Shown in pieces: positions 1-6,904 of a stretch of DNA of 34,452 bases. Position 1 is the first letter of the stretch. Each line of letters starts with the position of its first letter. The stretch lies in contig NZ_JAPZSY010000007.1 of the NCBI RefSeq assembly GCF_027532025.1, positions 1-34,452 on the forward strand, in the 5' to 3' direction. This stretch comes from Inhella sp. GTDB lineage: Bacteria > Pseudomonadota > Gammaproteobacteria > Burkholderiales > Burkholderiaceae_C. The notes under the pieces are model-generated. The model made no database searches. It saw only the letters and a list, made by a program, of their open reading frames with translations, and had not been told where the DNA came from. A program made the translations under genes and the position numbers.

Positions 1-18
1 GAAGTCGTCGGTGGCCAT
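1..18 (-). CDS. possible 5' end of a gene running off the left edge
   Basis: Only six codons (M-A-T-D-D-F) would lie in the window. An ATG at 16-18 on the minus strand is preceded by GAGGA at a spacing of about nine bases, a usable ribosome binding site. An alternative ATG at 54-56 opens a different frame (beginning M-G-G-I-S-W-E-I-E) behind a weaker GGA. The stretch 60-130 is distinctly AT-richer than its surroundings and may carry the promoter. Nothing can be said about the product, and the gene may not be real. Confidence 0.25.
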
Positions 19-157
19 CGGATGCTGTCCTCGATCTCCCAGGAAATGCCGCCCATTGAATTGAATTCCGGGAGTTTCGACCATCCGAAATCACCCGAAA
101 GTCATTCAAAAACAACGGGTTGGGTCATTTGCAGGGCCGACTACTGAGCCGCCGGAT

Positions 158-1450
158 TCAAGGCGGGCGTTGGTACAGCGGCAAGGCGGCGATGCGGTCG
201 CTGATCTTGCGCCGCTCGGCCTCGTAGCCGGCGCCACCGACGCCGCCGTATCGGCTGCGAAACGTCCCCTCGCTGAGGAATTCGGGCAAGTCGTCCACAC
301 GAGGGAACAGGCTGTCCTCCGCCACGCCGATGGCAAGCGCGGCCAGCACGCCGGCCGGGTCGGCGGCGGCATGGCGGCCCAGGGCGCTGCCGGCGTCATC
401 GGCAGCCAAGTCGTTGAACGAAAAGCCGCTGCCCCCACGGGCGTCGGCCAGCTCCTTGCCCAGGCCCAGGGCTCGGGCGAGGGGCTCGTTGCCTTGCCAA
501 CTCAGCCAGGCGGAGATTAGGAAGTGCTGGGCCATGTCGTCGCGCTCGGCCATCACCAGGCGCAGGGGCGGTGGGTTGGGGCTGGGTTGATCCAGCAGGG
601 GCGCGGGCGAGCGACCCACGGCGTGCAGGGCCAGGGTGAGCAGCAGGGCGCCCAGTTCGGGCTCGGCCTGGGTGCTGCCGGCCTGCACACGGGCCAACGC
701 GGGTCGGGCCAGCGTTTGCAGGGCTTGGGGCACGCCCCAGGTGCGTTCGCCGGGGGTGGGTTGCGCCAGCACGGCCTGCCAGGCGCTGTGATGGGCCGCG
801 AGGGCTTCGCGCTCTGGCGCGGGCAGCAGGCGGCCGGCCGTTCCTGCAAGTTGGCGCCCATTGACGCGATCTGACGCCCAGTTGACGCGCAATCGACCTG
901 GAAGGGCCCGCCAACCGGTGACGGTGGCGGGCAGTTCACGCCAGGCCGGGCCCAGCTTGCTGTCGAGCGCGCGCTGCGCGGCGGCGTCCACCCACGACGG
1001 GGGCAGTGGCAGGCGGCCCAGGCGGGCCGAGACGAGGCGGGGCCACAGGCCGGGGCGCTGCTCGGCTATGTCGAAGCGCAGGTCGAGGTTCAGCCACAGG
1101 GCCCCGCCCGCGGTGGGCCAGTTGCCGCGCAGCTGGGCGACATCGGGGCCGAGGCTCAGGTGCGCGCGGGCGCCGGGCCGGACGCTGGCCAGTGCGGGGG
1201 CGATCAGGGCGTTGAGGTCGGCCTCGGCCAACCACAGGCCGGGCTGGGCACCGGGGCGCTGCCGCTGATCCCGCAGCTGTTGCAGCCAGCGCTGTGCATG
1301 GGCCCACGGCCCGCTGGTGTGGCCCAGGCTGGGTTCCGGCGCGGGCAGCGAGGGCGCGGTTTGCAGTGCCAAGGCCGCGGCCGCCACGAGGGCGATCAGG
1401 GACAACGCCAGCAGGCGGCGCGGCCAGCGCCAGGGGGACGAGTTGGGCAT
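158..1450 (-). CDS. membrane-anchored or secreted protein of unknown function (430 aa)
   Basis: I do not recognise this family with certainty. The N terminus has a basic stretch (WRWPRR) followed by a hydrophobic segment at about residues 12-30, so it is probably a signal anchor or signal peptide with the rest in the periplasm. The body is rich in Ala, Leu, Pro and Arg. A recognisable block near residues 350-370 reads GFSFNDLAADDAGSALGRHA, followed by a Pro-rich C terminus ending LYQRPP. No cysteine-rich or catalytic motif is obvious. It starts 39 bases after the stop of the upstream barrel-protein gene on the same strand with no terminator between, so co-transcription is likely. The start at the ATG in front of the hydrophobic segment fits an exported protein. 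Confidence 0.75.
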   Translation of the reverse strand: MPNSSPWRWPRRLLALSLIALVAAAALALQTAPSLPAPEPSLGHTSGPWAHAQRWLQQLRDQRQRPGAQPGLWLAEADLNALIAPALASVRPGARAHLSLGPDVAQLRGNWPTAGGALWLNLDLRFDIAEQRPGLWPRLVSARLGRLPLPPSWVDAAAQRALDSKLGPAWRELPATVTGWRALPGRLRVNWASDRVNGRQLAGTAGRLLPAPEREALAAHHSAWQAVLAQPTPGERTWGVPQALQTLARPALARVQAGSTQAEPELGALLLTLALHAVGRSPAPLLDQPSPNPPPLRLVMAERDDMAQHFLISAWLSWQGNEPLARALGLGKELADARGGSGFSFNDLAADDAGSALGRHAAADPAGVLAALAIGVAEDSLFPRVDDLPEFLSEGTFRSRYGGVGGAGYEAERRKISDRIAALPLYQRPP

Positions 1451-1489
1451 GGCCGCAGTCTGCCAGCCGGCCCCGTGCGCCCTCGCGGC

Positions 1490-2227
1490 TCAGAAGCGAT
1501 ACGCGGTGGTGAGTCTCACCTCATGGCTTTTGGTCCCGTGGCCGTTTTCCCCGCGCGGACGGGCGGCCATGGCGCCCAGTTCCCAGTTCGGGGTGGGCGT
1601 CCAGCGCAGGCCCAGGGCTTGGGTGGGTTTGAGGTGCTGTTTGCCGTAGGTCTCGGCCAGCAGAGACAGGATGGGCGTGACGGCGAACTCGTAGGCCAGA
1701 CCCCAGGCCTCGGCCTTCTCGTTCGACCCGTAGCCCACCACGTCCGACGTCAGGTTGGCGTGCACGCGGTGGCGTTCGCTCAGTGTTTGTGAGTACGCCA
1801 GTCCCACGGCGCGGTTGGCCCGCTGCCACTCGGAGCCCCCGCCACGCGGGTCTTGTTCGCTGAGCAGATAGGTCAGCGTCAGGGCGCTGCTGCGGTTGTC
1901 ACTCTGCCAAAGCCGAGTTTTGCCGCTCAGGCTGCGCGTGTCGCCGCCTAGGCGGTAGAGGTCGGTGCCAACTTGGGCCGATGCATTGGACCGGGCGACG
2001 CCCACGTTCAGCTCTGTGCCCCAGCCGATGCCGCACGCGAGCGCCAGGCCGCGGTCGGTGCCATCCGCCTTCATCCAACTGCTGCGGAACTCCGATTTCC
2101 CCCACAGGGCCTCGCCCCGGCAGTCCCCCCGATCCAGCACGTCGGCCGATTGGGTGACCATGGGGCCGGCCGCGTGCGCGGTGGCAAGGGACAAAAGGGC
2201 GATGGAGGCAGCGAGTTGACGAGACAT
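1490..2227 (-). CDS. outer-membrane beta-barrel protein, paralogue A of three
   Basis: A signal peptide (MSRQLAASIALLSLATAHA, cleaved near residue 19) leads a 226-residue mature protein of alternating amphipathic strands. It ends in Y-R-F, the terminal aromatic expected of a BAM-inserted outer-membrane barrel. Residues 21-36 read GPMVTQSADVLDRGDC. This opening is shared with the two neighbouring paralogues and resembles the N-terminal signature of putative outer-membrane transporters related to the phenol-degradation MetA family (PF13557-like; inference). Cys36 and Cys65 fall at the same positions in paralogue B and may form a disulfide. The C-terminal block AETYG...PTQALGLRW-P-NW-GAMAARPR is shared with B. 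The ligand is unknown. A hairpin upstream separates it from paralogue B, so it probably has its own promoter. Confidence 0.85.
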   Translation of the reverse strand: MSRQLAASIALLSLATAHAAGPMVTQSADVLDRGDCRGEALWGKSEFRSSWMKADGTDRGLALACGIGWGTELNVGVARSNASAQVGTDLYRLGGDTRSLSGKTRLWQSDNRSSALTLTYLLSEQDPRGGGSEWQRANRAVGLAYSQTLSERHRVHANLTSDVVGYGSNEKAEAWGLAYEFAVTPILSLLAETYGKQHLKPTQALGLRWTPTPNWELGAMAARPRGENGHGTKSHEVRLTTAYRF

Positions 2228-2283
2228 GGCAACCGTTCGGTGAAGTAAGGGGGTCGCATGCGCGTGTTGCCAGCACCCGTCGT

Positions 2284-2301
2284 GGCCGACCTTGCGACCA
2301 A
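2284..2301 (-). promoter_or_regulatory. 18-bp element shared upstream of barrel genes A and B (copy A)
   Basis: The minus strand reads TTGGTCGCAAGGTCGGCC, with its first base 74 bp before the start codon of paralogue A. A copy differing only in the three central bases lies 76 bp before paralogue B. The surrounding upstream sequence is otherwise much less similar, so the element looks selectively kept. It could be an activator site or contain a -35 (TTGGTC), but no convincing -10 follows in either copy. Confidence 0.4.
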
Positions 2302-2327
2302 GTGCCAGACGGCGGCCGAGAAGTGGA

Positions 2328-2367
2328 GAAGGCGAGGGGGCACCGGTGGGGTGCCTCCCTCGCCTTC
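2328..2367 (-). terminator. strong hairpin after barrel gene B, no U-tract
   Basis: The arms 2328-2344 and 2350-2367 (GAAGGCGAGGG...CCCTCGCCTTC) pair almost perfectly around a five-base loop, about 40 bases after the stop codon of paralogue B. No T-run follows on the minus strand, so it may be a 3'-end stabiliser or a weak terminator rather than a classical intrinsic terminator. It separates the transcription units of paralogues B and A. Confidence 0.55.
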
Positions 2368-2404
2368 CCGGTCGTCACCCCGGGGTGGGGCGACGCGGCG
2401 CCGC

Positions 2405-3106
2405 TCAGAAGCGGTAGGCCACCGTGGTGTTGAACTGCGTCACGCGGCCGTTGATGCCGTTGTCCAGGCGCGGGCGGGCGACCATGGCGCCGACCGACCA
2501 GTTCTTGGCCGGGGCCCAGCGCACGCCCAGGGCTTGCGTGGGCTTGCTGTCTTCCTCGCCGTAGGTTTCGGCCAGCAGCGACACGGTGGGTGCCACGGCG
2601 TACTCGTAGCCCAGGGCCCAGCCCTTGGTGCTGTCGCCGCCTTTGGCGATGGTGACGTTGGCATTGGCGTGCAGCTTGTGCTTCTCGGCCAAGGTCTGGG
2701 TGTAGGCCAGGCCGACGCTGCTGGCGGCGTAGTCGAAGTCCAGGTTGCGCTGGCGCAGGCCGTGGATGCCGTAGGTCAGTGCCAACTTGCCGCCCACCTT
2801 GTCGTCGTCCCACAGGCGGGTCTTGCCGACCAAGCTCAGGCCGTCGGCCTTCTCGTTTTGAAACTTGATGCGCTCGCCGACCAGGCCGATTTGGGTGCCG
2901 TCGATGACGCCACAGTCGGCGCGCAGGCCGAGATGGGTGACGTGGAACTTGGCGGCGCCGAGCTTGGCGTTGTCGCGGCCCCATTGGCCTTCGACATCGC
3001 AGTTGCCGCGGTCGAGGATGTCGGCCGACTGGGTGGTCATGGGACCAACAGCGAAAGCCGAAGAAGCGGCAACAAAGGCGGTAGTAGCGAGCAGAAGACG
3101 TTTCAT
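2405..3106 (-). CDS. outer-membrane beta-barrel protein, paralogue B of three
   Basis: A signal peptide (MKRLLLATTAFVAASSAFA) is followed by GPMTTQSADILDRGNC at residues 21-36, alternating beta-strand pattern and a C-terminal VAYRF. Cys36 and Cys65 match paralogue A exactly. The block LLAETYGEEDSKPTQALGVRWAP is the best conserved across the set, and the sequence is alignable with A along most of its length, which indicates a tandem duplication. AGGA precedes the ATG at a suitable distance. By fold it should sit in the outer membrane as a small channel or binding barrel; there is no direct evidence for a substrate. Confidence 0.87.
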   Translation of the reverse strand: MKRLLLATTAFVAASSAFAVGPMTTQSADILDRGNCDVEGQWGRDNAKLGAAKFHVTHLGLRADCGVIDGTQIGLVGERIKFQNEKADGLSLVGKTRLWDDDKVGGKLALTYGIHGLRQRNLDFDYAASSVGLAYTQTLAEKHKLHANANVTIAKGGDSTKGWALGYEYAVAPTVSLLAETYGEEDSKPTQALGVRWAPAKNWSVGAMVARPRLDNGINGRVTQFNTTVAYRF

Positions 3107-3164
3107 GATGGGAGTTCCTGTTGAGTGCTAGGGGTTCCCATGGTGCCGGCGGTGGCATGAAACG

Positions 3165-3182
3165 GGCCGACGAAGCGACCAA
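3165..3182 (-). promoter_or_regulatory. 18-bp element shared upstream of barrel genes A and B (copy B)
   Basis: The minus strand reads TTGGTCGCTTCGTCGGCC, with its first base 76 bp before the start of paralogue B. It is 15/18 identical to the copy at 2284-2301, with all differences in the central triplet, giving the consensus TTGGTCGCNNNGTCGGCC. Confidence 0.4.
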
Positions 3183-3283
3183 CTGCGGGATTCGGGGCGG
3201 GAGGCGCGATTGGGGAGGGTTTTCCCGCAATTGGCGCCGTGTGTCCGCGCGCAGGTGCTGCGAGGCAGGCCAACTCGGCGCTG

Positions 3284-3315
3284 AAAAAGTAAGCGCCGGC
3301 TCACTGGCCGGCGCT
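3284..3315 (-). terminator. intrinsic terminator after the 62-residue ORF
   Basis: On the minus strand a nine-base-pair stem (AGCGCCGGC / GCCGGCGCT) with a six-base loop is followed by TTACTTTTT. It lies 35 bases after the stop of the small ORF at 3350-3538 and ends that transcription unit, which probably also carries paralogue C and the S9 peptidase. Confidence 0.75.
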
Positions 3316-3349
3316 CATCGTTGAAAGGGAAGGTGGGGTTGGGGTCGGC

Positions 3350-3538
3350 TCAGCGCTTGCGGTCCAAGCGCAGGGCGCGTTCCACGCCGCGGCGGCCGGC
3401 GCCGAAGAAGGGAGCGTCAAAACAGGTGTGCTTGGGGCCTTTGTCGGCCAGCGTGCCTTCGGGCAGGCTGTCGATGCCGGGTTGCGACAGCGCACGGCGC
3501 TGGGCGGACGGGGCGCGATTGGGGGCGGTGGTCAGCAT
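3350..3538 (-). CDS. small hypothetical protein (62 aa)
   Basis: I do not recognise this protein. It is basic, with no signal peptide or membrane segment. It contains the readable core SLPEGTLADKGPKHTCFDAP around residues 24-43 and ends RALRLDRKR. Support for it being a gene comes from its position: it begins 110 bases after paralogue C on the same strand, and a well-formed intrinsic terminator follows 35 bases after its stop. The Shine-Dalgarno is weak (GAGACGAGAA upstream of the ATG). The single Cys in the HTCFD context might matter if it binds metal or nucleic acid, but that is speculation. Confidence 0.5.
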   Translation of the reverse strand: MLTTAPNRAPSAQRRALSQPGIDSLPEGTLADKGPKHTCFDAPFFGAGRRGVERALRLDRKR

Positions 3539-3648
3539 GGCGTTGTTCTCGTCTCATCCGGCCCGGGTACGGGAGGGCTCGGTTGAGGCAGCAACGCGGT
3601 GCACCGCCGCCCCGTTGACACGGGGTGGCAAAAAAGCGCGGGCGGGGG

Positions 3649-4338
3649 TCAGAACGCCAGCTTGGCGCTGAGCAGCACGTCCTTGGCCTTGGGGCTGCCG
3701 CGGCTTTGCGAGGCCATGAGCCCCAGGCTCCAGGCCTTGCTGGCCTGCCAGCGCAGACCCAGGCCCCAGGCGCTGTCGCTGCCGTCGCTGCCATAGGTTT
3801 CGCCGAGCAGGGCCCATTCATCGCCCAGGGCGTACTCGGCGCCCACGGCCCAAGTGCCGCGGCGGTCGCCGCCGTCGCGCTCGCGCACGAGGCCGGCGTT
3901 GGCGTGCAGGGTCAGGTCGCCCACGCCTTGGGTGGCCACCAGCGCGAGGCTGGTGCTGGCGTAGCGCAGGCTGTCGCCCGGGGTTTTGGCCCAGGTGAAG
4001 CCGTAGGCCAAGGTCAAGCCAAAGCCGCCTTCCGGGCGCGGAATCAAGGCGGTCTTGCCGCTCAAGCCGAAGGCGTTGGCCGATTCGCCCTCGGCCGAAC
4101 TGCGGGCGACGCCCAGGGCCAGTTGGGTGCCACGCAGCAGGCCGCAGCCGGCTTTGGTGGACACGGTGCGAACGCTGAGGGAGGCCACCTTGGTGCGGTT
4201 GGCGGTGGATTCCCACTCGCACTCGCTGACGCCGAGCACGTCAGCGTCTTCGGTGGCCATGGGTGCGCCCGCCCACGCGTTGGGGGCCATGGCGGCGGCC
4301 AAAATCAGGGCGGGCAGGGTGGTCAAGCGGGCTTTCAT
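3649..4338 (-). CDS. outer-membrane beta-barrel protein, paralogue C of three
   Basis: This is the most divergent of the three paralogues. A signal peptide (MKARLTTLPALILAAAMAPNAWA) is followed by GAPMATEDADVLGVSECEWE, which is closest to the usual opening of PF13557-like outer-membrane proteins. Cys40 and Cys65 are the equivalents of Cys36/Cys65 in A and B. The conserved block is LLGETYGSDGSDSAWGLGLRWQ, and the protein ends KLAF with the terminal aromatic of a barrel. GGAG precedes the ATG. It starts 48 bases after the stop of the S9 peptidase gene with no terminator between, so the two are probably co-transcribed. It lacks the 18-bp upstream element of A and B. Confidence 0.85.
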   Translation of the reverse strand: MKARLTTLPALILAAAMAPNAWAGAPMATEDADVLGVSECEWESTANRTKVASLSVRTVSTKAGCGLLRGTQLALGVARSSAEGESANAFGLSGKTALIPRPEGGFGLTLAYGFTWAKTPGDSLRYASTSLALVATQGVGDLTLHANAGLVRERDGGDRRGTWAVGAEYALGDEWALLGETYGSDGSDSAWGLGLRWQASKAWSLGLMASQSRGSPKAKDVLLSAKLAF

Positions 4339-4386
4339 GCGGTCTCCGGAAGGGCTCGATCGTCCGGATTGTCGGCACCGGCCTGG

Positions 4387-6807
4387 TCAGGGCTGGGCAG
4401 GCACGCCACCGGTGTGGCGTTTCATCCACTCGCTCATTTCCCACAGCACGTGGCCCTGGCTTTCGCGGGCGGTGTAGCCGTGGCCTTCGAACGGCAGGCT
4501 GACGAAGCGAACGTTGCCGCCGGTGCCCGCCAGCGCTTGGTACAGGCGCTGCGACTGCAGGGGGAAGGTGCCGGGGTTGTCGTCGACCTCGCCATGCATG
4601 AGCAAGAGGGGCTCCCTGAGCTTGTCGGCCACCAGGAAGGGCGACAGCTTGAGGTAGCTGTTCGGCGCCTCCCACAGGGTGCGGCGCTCGGCCTGGAAGC
4701 CGAAGGGGGTGAGCGTGCGGTTGTAGGCCCCGCTGCGGGCGATGCCGGCCTTGAACAGGTCGGTGTGGGCCAACAGGTTGGCGGTCATGAAGGCGCCGTA
4801 GCTGTGGCCGCCGACGACCATCTTGTCGCGCTCGCTCACGCCCAGCTCCACCGCCTTGTCGATGATGGCCTGGGCGTTGGCGGTGATCTGGTCGATGAAG
4901 CTGTCGTTCACCGTCTTGGGGTCGCCGACCACGGGCATCGTGGCGTCCATCAGCACGACGTAGCCGTCGAGCAAGAGCATCAGCGGGTTGGTGCTGCCGA
5001 AGGTGTTGAAGCGGCTGGTGCTGCCGCTGACTTGGCTGGCGGTGGCCGCGTCGGTGAACTCCTGAGGGTAGGCCCACACGAAAGTGGCGCGCGCGTCACC
5101 GGCGTTCTTGCCCTTGTGGCCCGGGGGCAGGTAGAGCCAGAAGCTGAGCTGCACGCCATCCGGTCGCTTGAACTGGATGCGTTCGCGCTGGATGCCGCGC
5201 AAGCTCGGCGTGGGGTCGGCGTTCGCGGTCAGGGGCTTCATGTCGGCGAAGCCCTCGCCGCTGCGCAGCACCCAATTGGGCGGCTCGGCAAAGGTCTCGC
5301 GGCGGGTCAGCAACTGGCCGCCGGGCAGCAGGGCCACGGCTTGCTCGAAATGGGTCTCGCTGGCCTGGAACAGCCGGGTGGTCTTCTGCGTGGCCAGGTC
5401 GAAGCGGTCGAGGAAGGGGCGGTCACCGCCCGGGCTGGCCCCGGCGCCGGTCAGCAGCAGGCTGCCTTGGTCTTGGCGAACGACGGCGCGGCCGTTGCCG
5501 GGGAGCACCCGCATTTGGGGCTGCCCGGGATCGCGGTAGCGGTCGCGCAGCGAGCGGTCTTGCCAGCGCAGCGGGGCGGCGCTGCCGTCCAGGGCCAGCC
5601 AGTCGGCGGTGATCCAAACGCGGTCGCGGTCGAACTCGGTGACCATGGCGCGAGACGCGCTCTCGGAAAAGCTCAGGCCCATCAGACGGCCGGCCGTCTT
5701 GTGCAGTTCGCGGGCTTCGCCGGAGTAAGGCGCGTCCAAGCGCATCAGGCGGTCGCGGTGCGGCACCTTGGTGTTGGGGTTGCCGCCGTCCAGCGCCTCC
5801 ACCCAATACAGGGCGCCATCGGCCAAGGGCGATGCCCAGAACTGGCGCGGGCCGGTGACCACGCCCTCCACCGGCACGCCTTCCTTCAGCGGCACGCGGG
5901 CCAGCTCGCGCAGGGGCTTGCCGTTCAGGTCGGTGACGGCCACTTGCGTGGCGAAATCGTTCCAGGCCACTTGGTAGCTGAAGGGCGGCACCAAGCGCTC
6001 GGTCAGCAAGGCGGTGGCCGCACCCACGGTTTGCACGCGGCTGTAGAGGCCAGGCGCGCCAATCGGGCGAACGCTGCCCGTCTTGAGGTTGACGCGCAGC
6101 ATCTGGCTGGTGGCCAGGTGGGTGAACAGGGCTTCGTCCTGCGGGTTGCTGAGCAGGTTTTGGAGCGTGCGCTCGGGCGAGGTCTTGCCCATCGACTCTT
6201 GGACCGTGGGCCCGGTGGGCGCGCCTGCGCTCGGCGCAGGGCCCAGGCGCTCGGGCACCGTCAGCACCACCAGCTCATGGGGACCGAGCCAGGCGGGGTC
6301 GTTGTCCAGCACATGATTCAGTCGCACGCCGGCAACCCGCCGCAGCGACGGCCGGGCGACCTCCGCCGTCCACAGCTCGGTGCCGGCGTCGGTCCGGCGT
6401 TGCAGGAGCAGGCGTGCGCCATCGGGCGACCAGCGCAGCCCATGAAAACCACCGCCGGGCGGCAGGGGCACGGTCACTTCGGCGCCGCCGGTGGCGGGCA
6501 TCAGGCGCAGGGCTTCGATGGGGGTGATCAGCGCTGGGCCGCGGGCCGCAGCGTCCAGCCGCAAGCCGGCCAGCCGGGTCACCGGCCGGGCCTGCTCGGC
6601 CACCGGGCGGTGGCGGCGCGGGGTCACGATGGCCATCCAGCGTTGGTCGGGCGACAGGCTGGTTTGCGGCAGCACGGGCGCGTCCAGCACCTCGCGCATG
6701 GCGGCCGACGGCTGCTGGTACGCCAGGGTTTGGGCGCTGGAGGCGCCGGGGGCGCAAAGGCTGGCCACCAGCAAGGCCAGGGCGGTGAGGGCATGGAAGC
6801 GGGGCAT
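4387..6807 (-). CDS. secreted S9-family serine peptidase (prolyl-oligopeptidase fold)
   Basis: The start at 6807 gives an 806-residue protein opening with a clear signal peptide (MPRFHALTALALLVASLCAPGASSA), so it acts in the periplasm or beyond. The reading frame is open further upstream, but that extension has no signal-like character. The N-terminal two thirds carry beta-propeller-like repeats (such as LRWSPDGARLLLQRR). The C-terminal alpha/beta-hydrolase domain holds the nucleophile motif GGHSYGAF (Ser near 669), the acid in HGEVDDN (Asp near 742) and the base in EGHGY (His near 776). The catalytic region resembles the glutamyl-endopeptidase-like branch of S9 peptidases, so cleavage of short peptides is expected. 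It diverges from an M17 aminopeptidase across 97 bases, which may link the two in peptide breakdown. Confidence 0.92.
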   Translation of the reverse strand: MPRFHALTALALLVASLCAPGASSAQTLAYQQPSAAMREVLDAPVLPQTSLSPDQRWMAIVTPRRHRPVAEQARPVTRLAGLRLDAAARGPALITPIEALRLMPATGGAEVTVPLPPGGGFHGLRWSPDGARLLLQRRTDAGTELWTAEVARPSLRRVAGVRLNHVLDNDPAWLGPHELVVLTVPERLGPAPSAGAPTGPTVQESMGKTSPERTLQNLLSNPQDEALFTHLATSQMLRVNLKTGSVRPIGAPGLYSRVQTVGAATALLTERLVPPFSYQVAWNDFATQVAVTDLNGKPLRELARVPLKEGVPVEGVVTGPRQFWASPLADGALYWVEALDGGNPNTKVPHRDRLMRLDAPYSGEARELHKTAGRLMGLSFSESASRAMVTEFDRDRVWITADWLALDGSAAPLRWQDRSLRDRYRDPGQPQMRVLPGNGRAVVRQDQGSLLLTGAGASPGGDRPFLDRFDLATQKTTRLFQASETHFEQAVALLPGGQLLTRRETFAEPPNWVLRSGEGFADMKPLTANADPTPSLRGIQRERIQFKRPDGVQLSFWLYLPPGHKGKNAGDARATFVWAYPQEFTDAATASQVSGSTSRFNTFGSTNPLMLLLDGYVVLMDATMPVVGDPKTVNDSFIDQITANAQAIIDKAVELGVSERDKMVVGGHSYGAFMTANLLAHTDLFKAGIARSGAYNRTLTPFGFQAERRTLWEAPNSYLKLSPFLVADKLREPLLLMHGEVDDNPGTFPLQSQRLYQALAGTGGNVRFVSLPFEGHGYTARESQGHVLWEMSEWMKRHTGGVPAQP

Positions 6808-6904
6808 GGCGGTCCGGTGCGGCGGAAGAATCCGGCACCCTAGCAGGGCGCATCGCAGAATGCCGCTTGTCACCCCTTGCCCACCCTCCTCCTCTCGCCG
6901 CGCC

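Noticed and set aside
1899-3230. 443-codon minus-strand frame through the barrel genes
   Set aside because: It runs out of frame over two genes with clear signal peptides and terminal aromatics; Arg/Pro/His-rich and without motifs.
3625-6843. Open frame of 1072 codons on the plus strand opposite the S9 peptidase
   Set aside because: It is the antisense shadow of a gene with intact catalytic motifs; the translation is low-complexity Gly/Ala/Gln/His-rich, typical of antisense frames in high-GC DNA.
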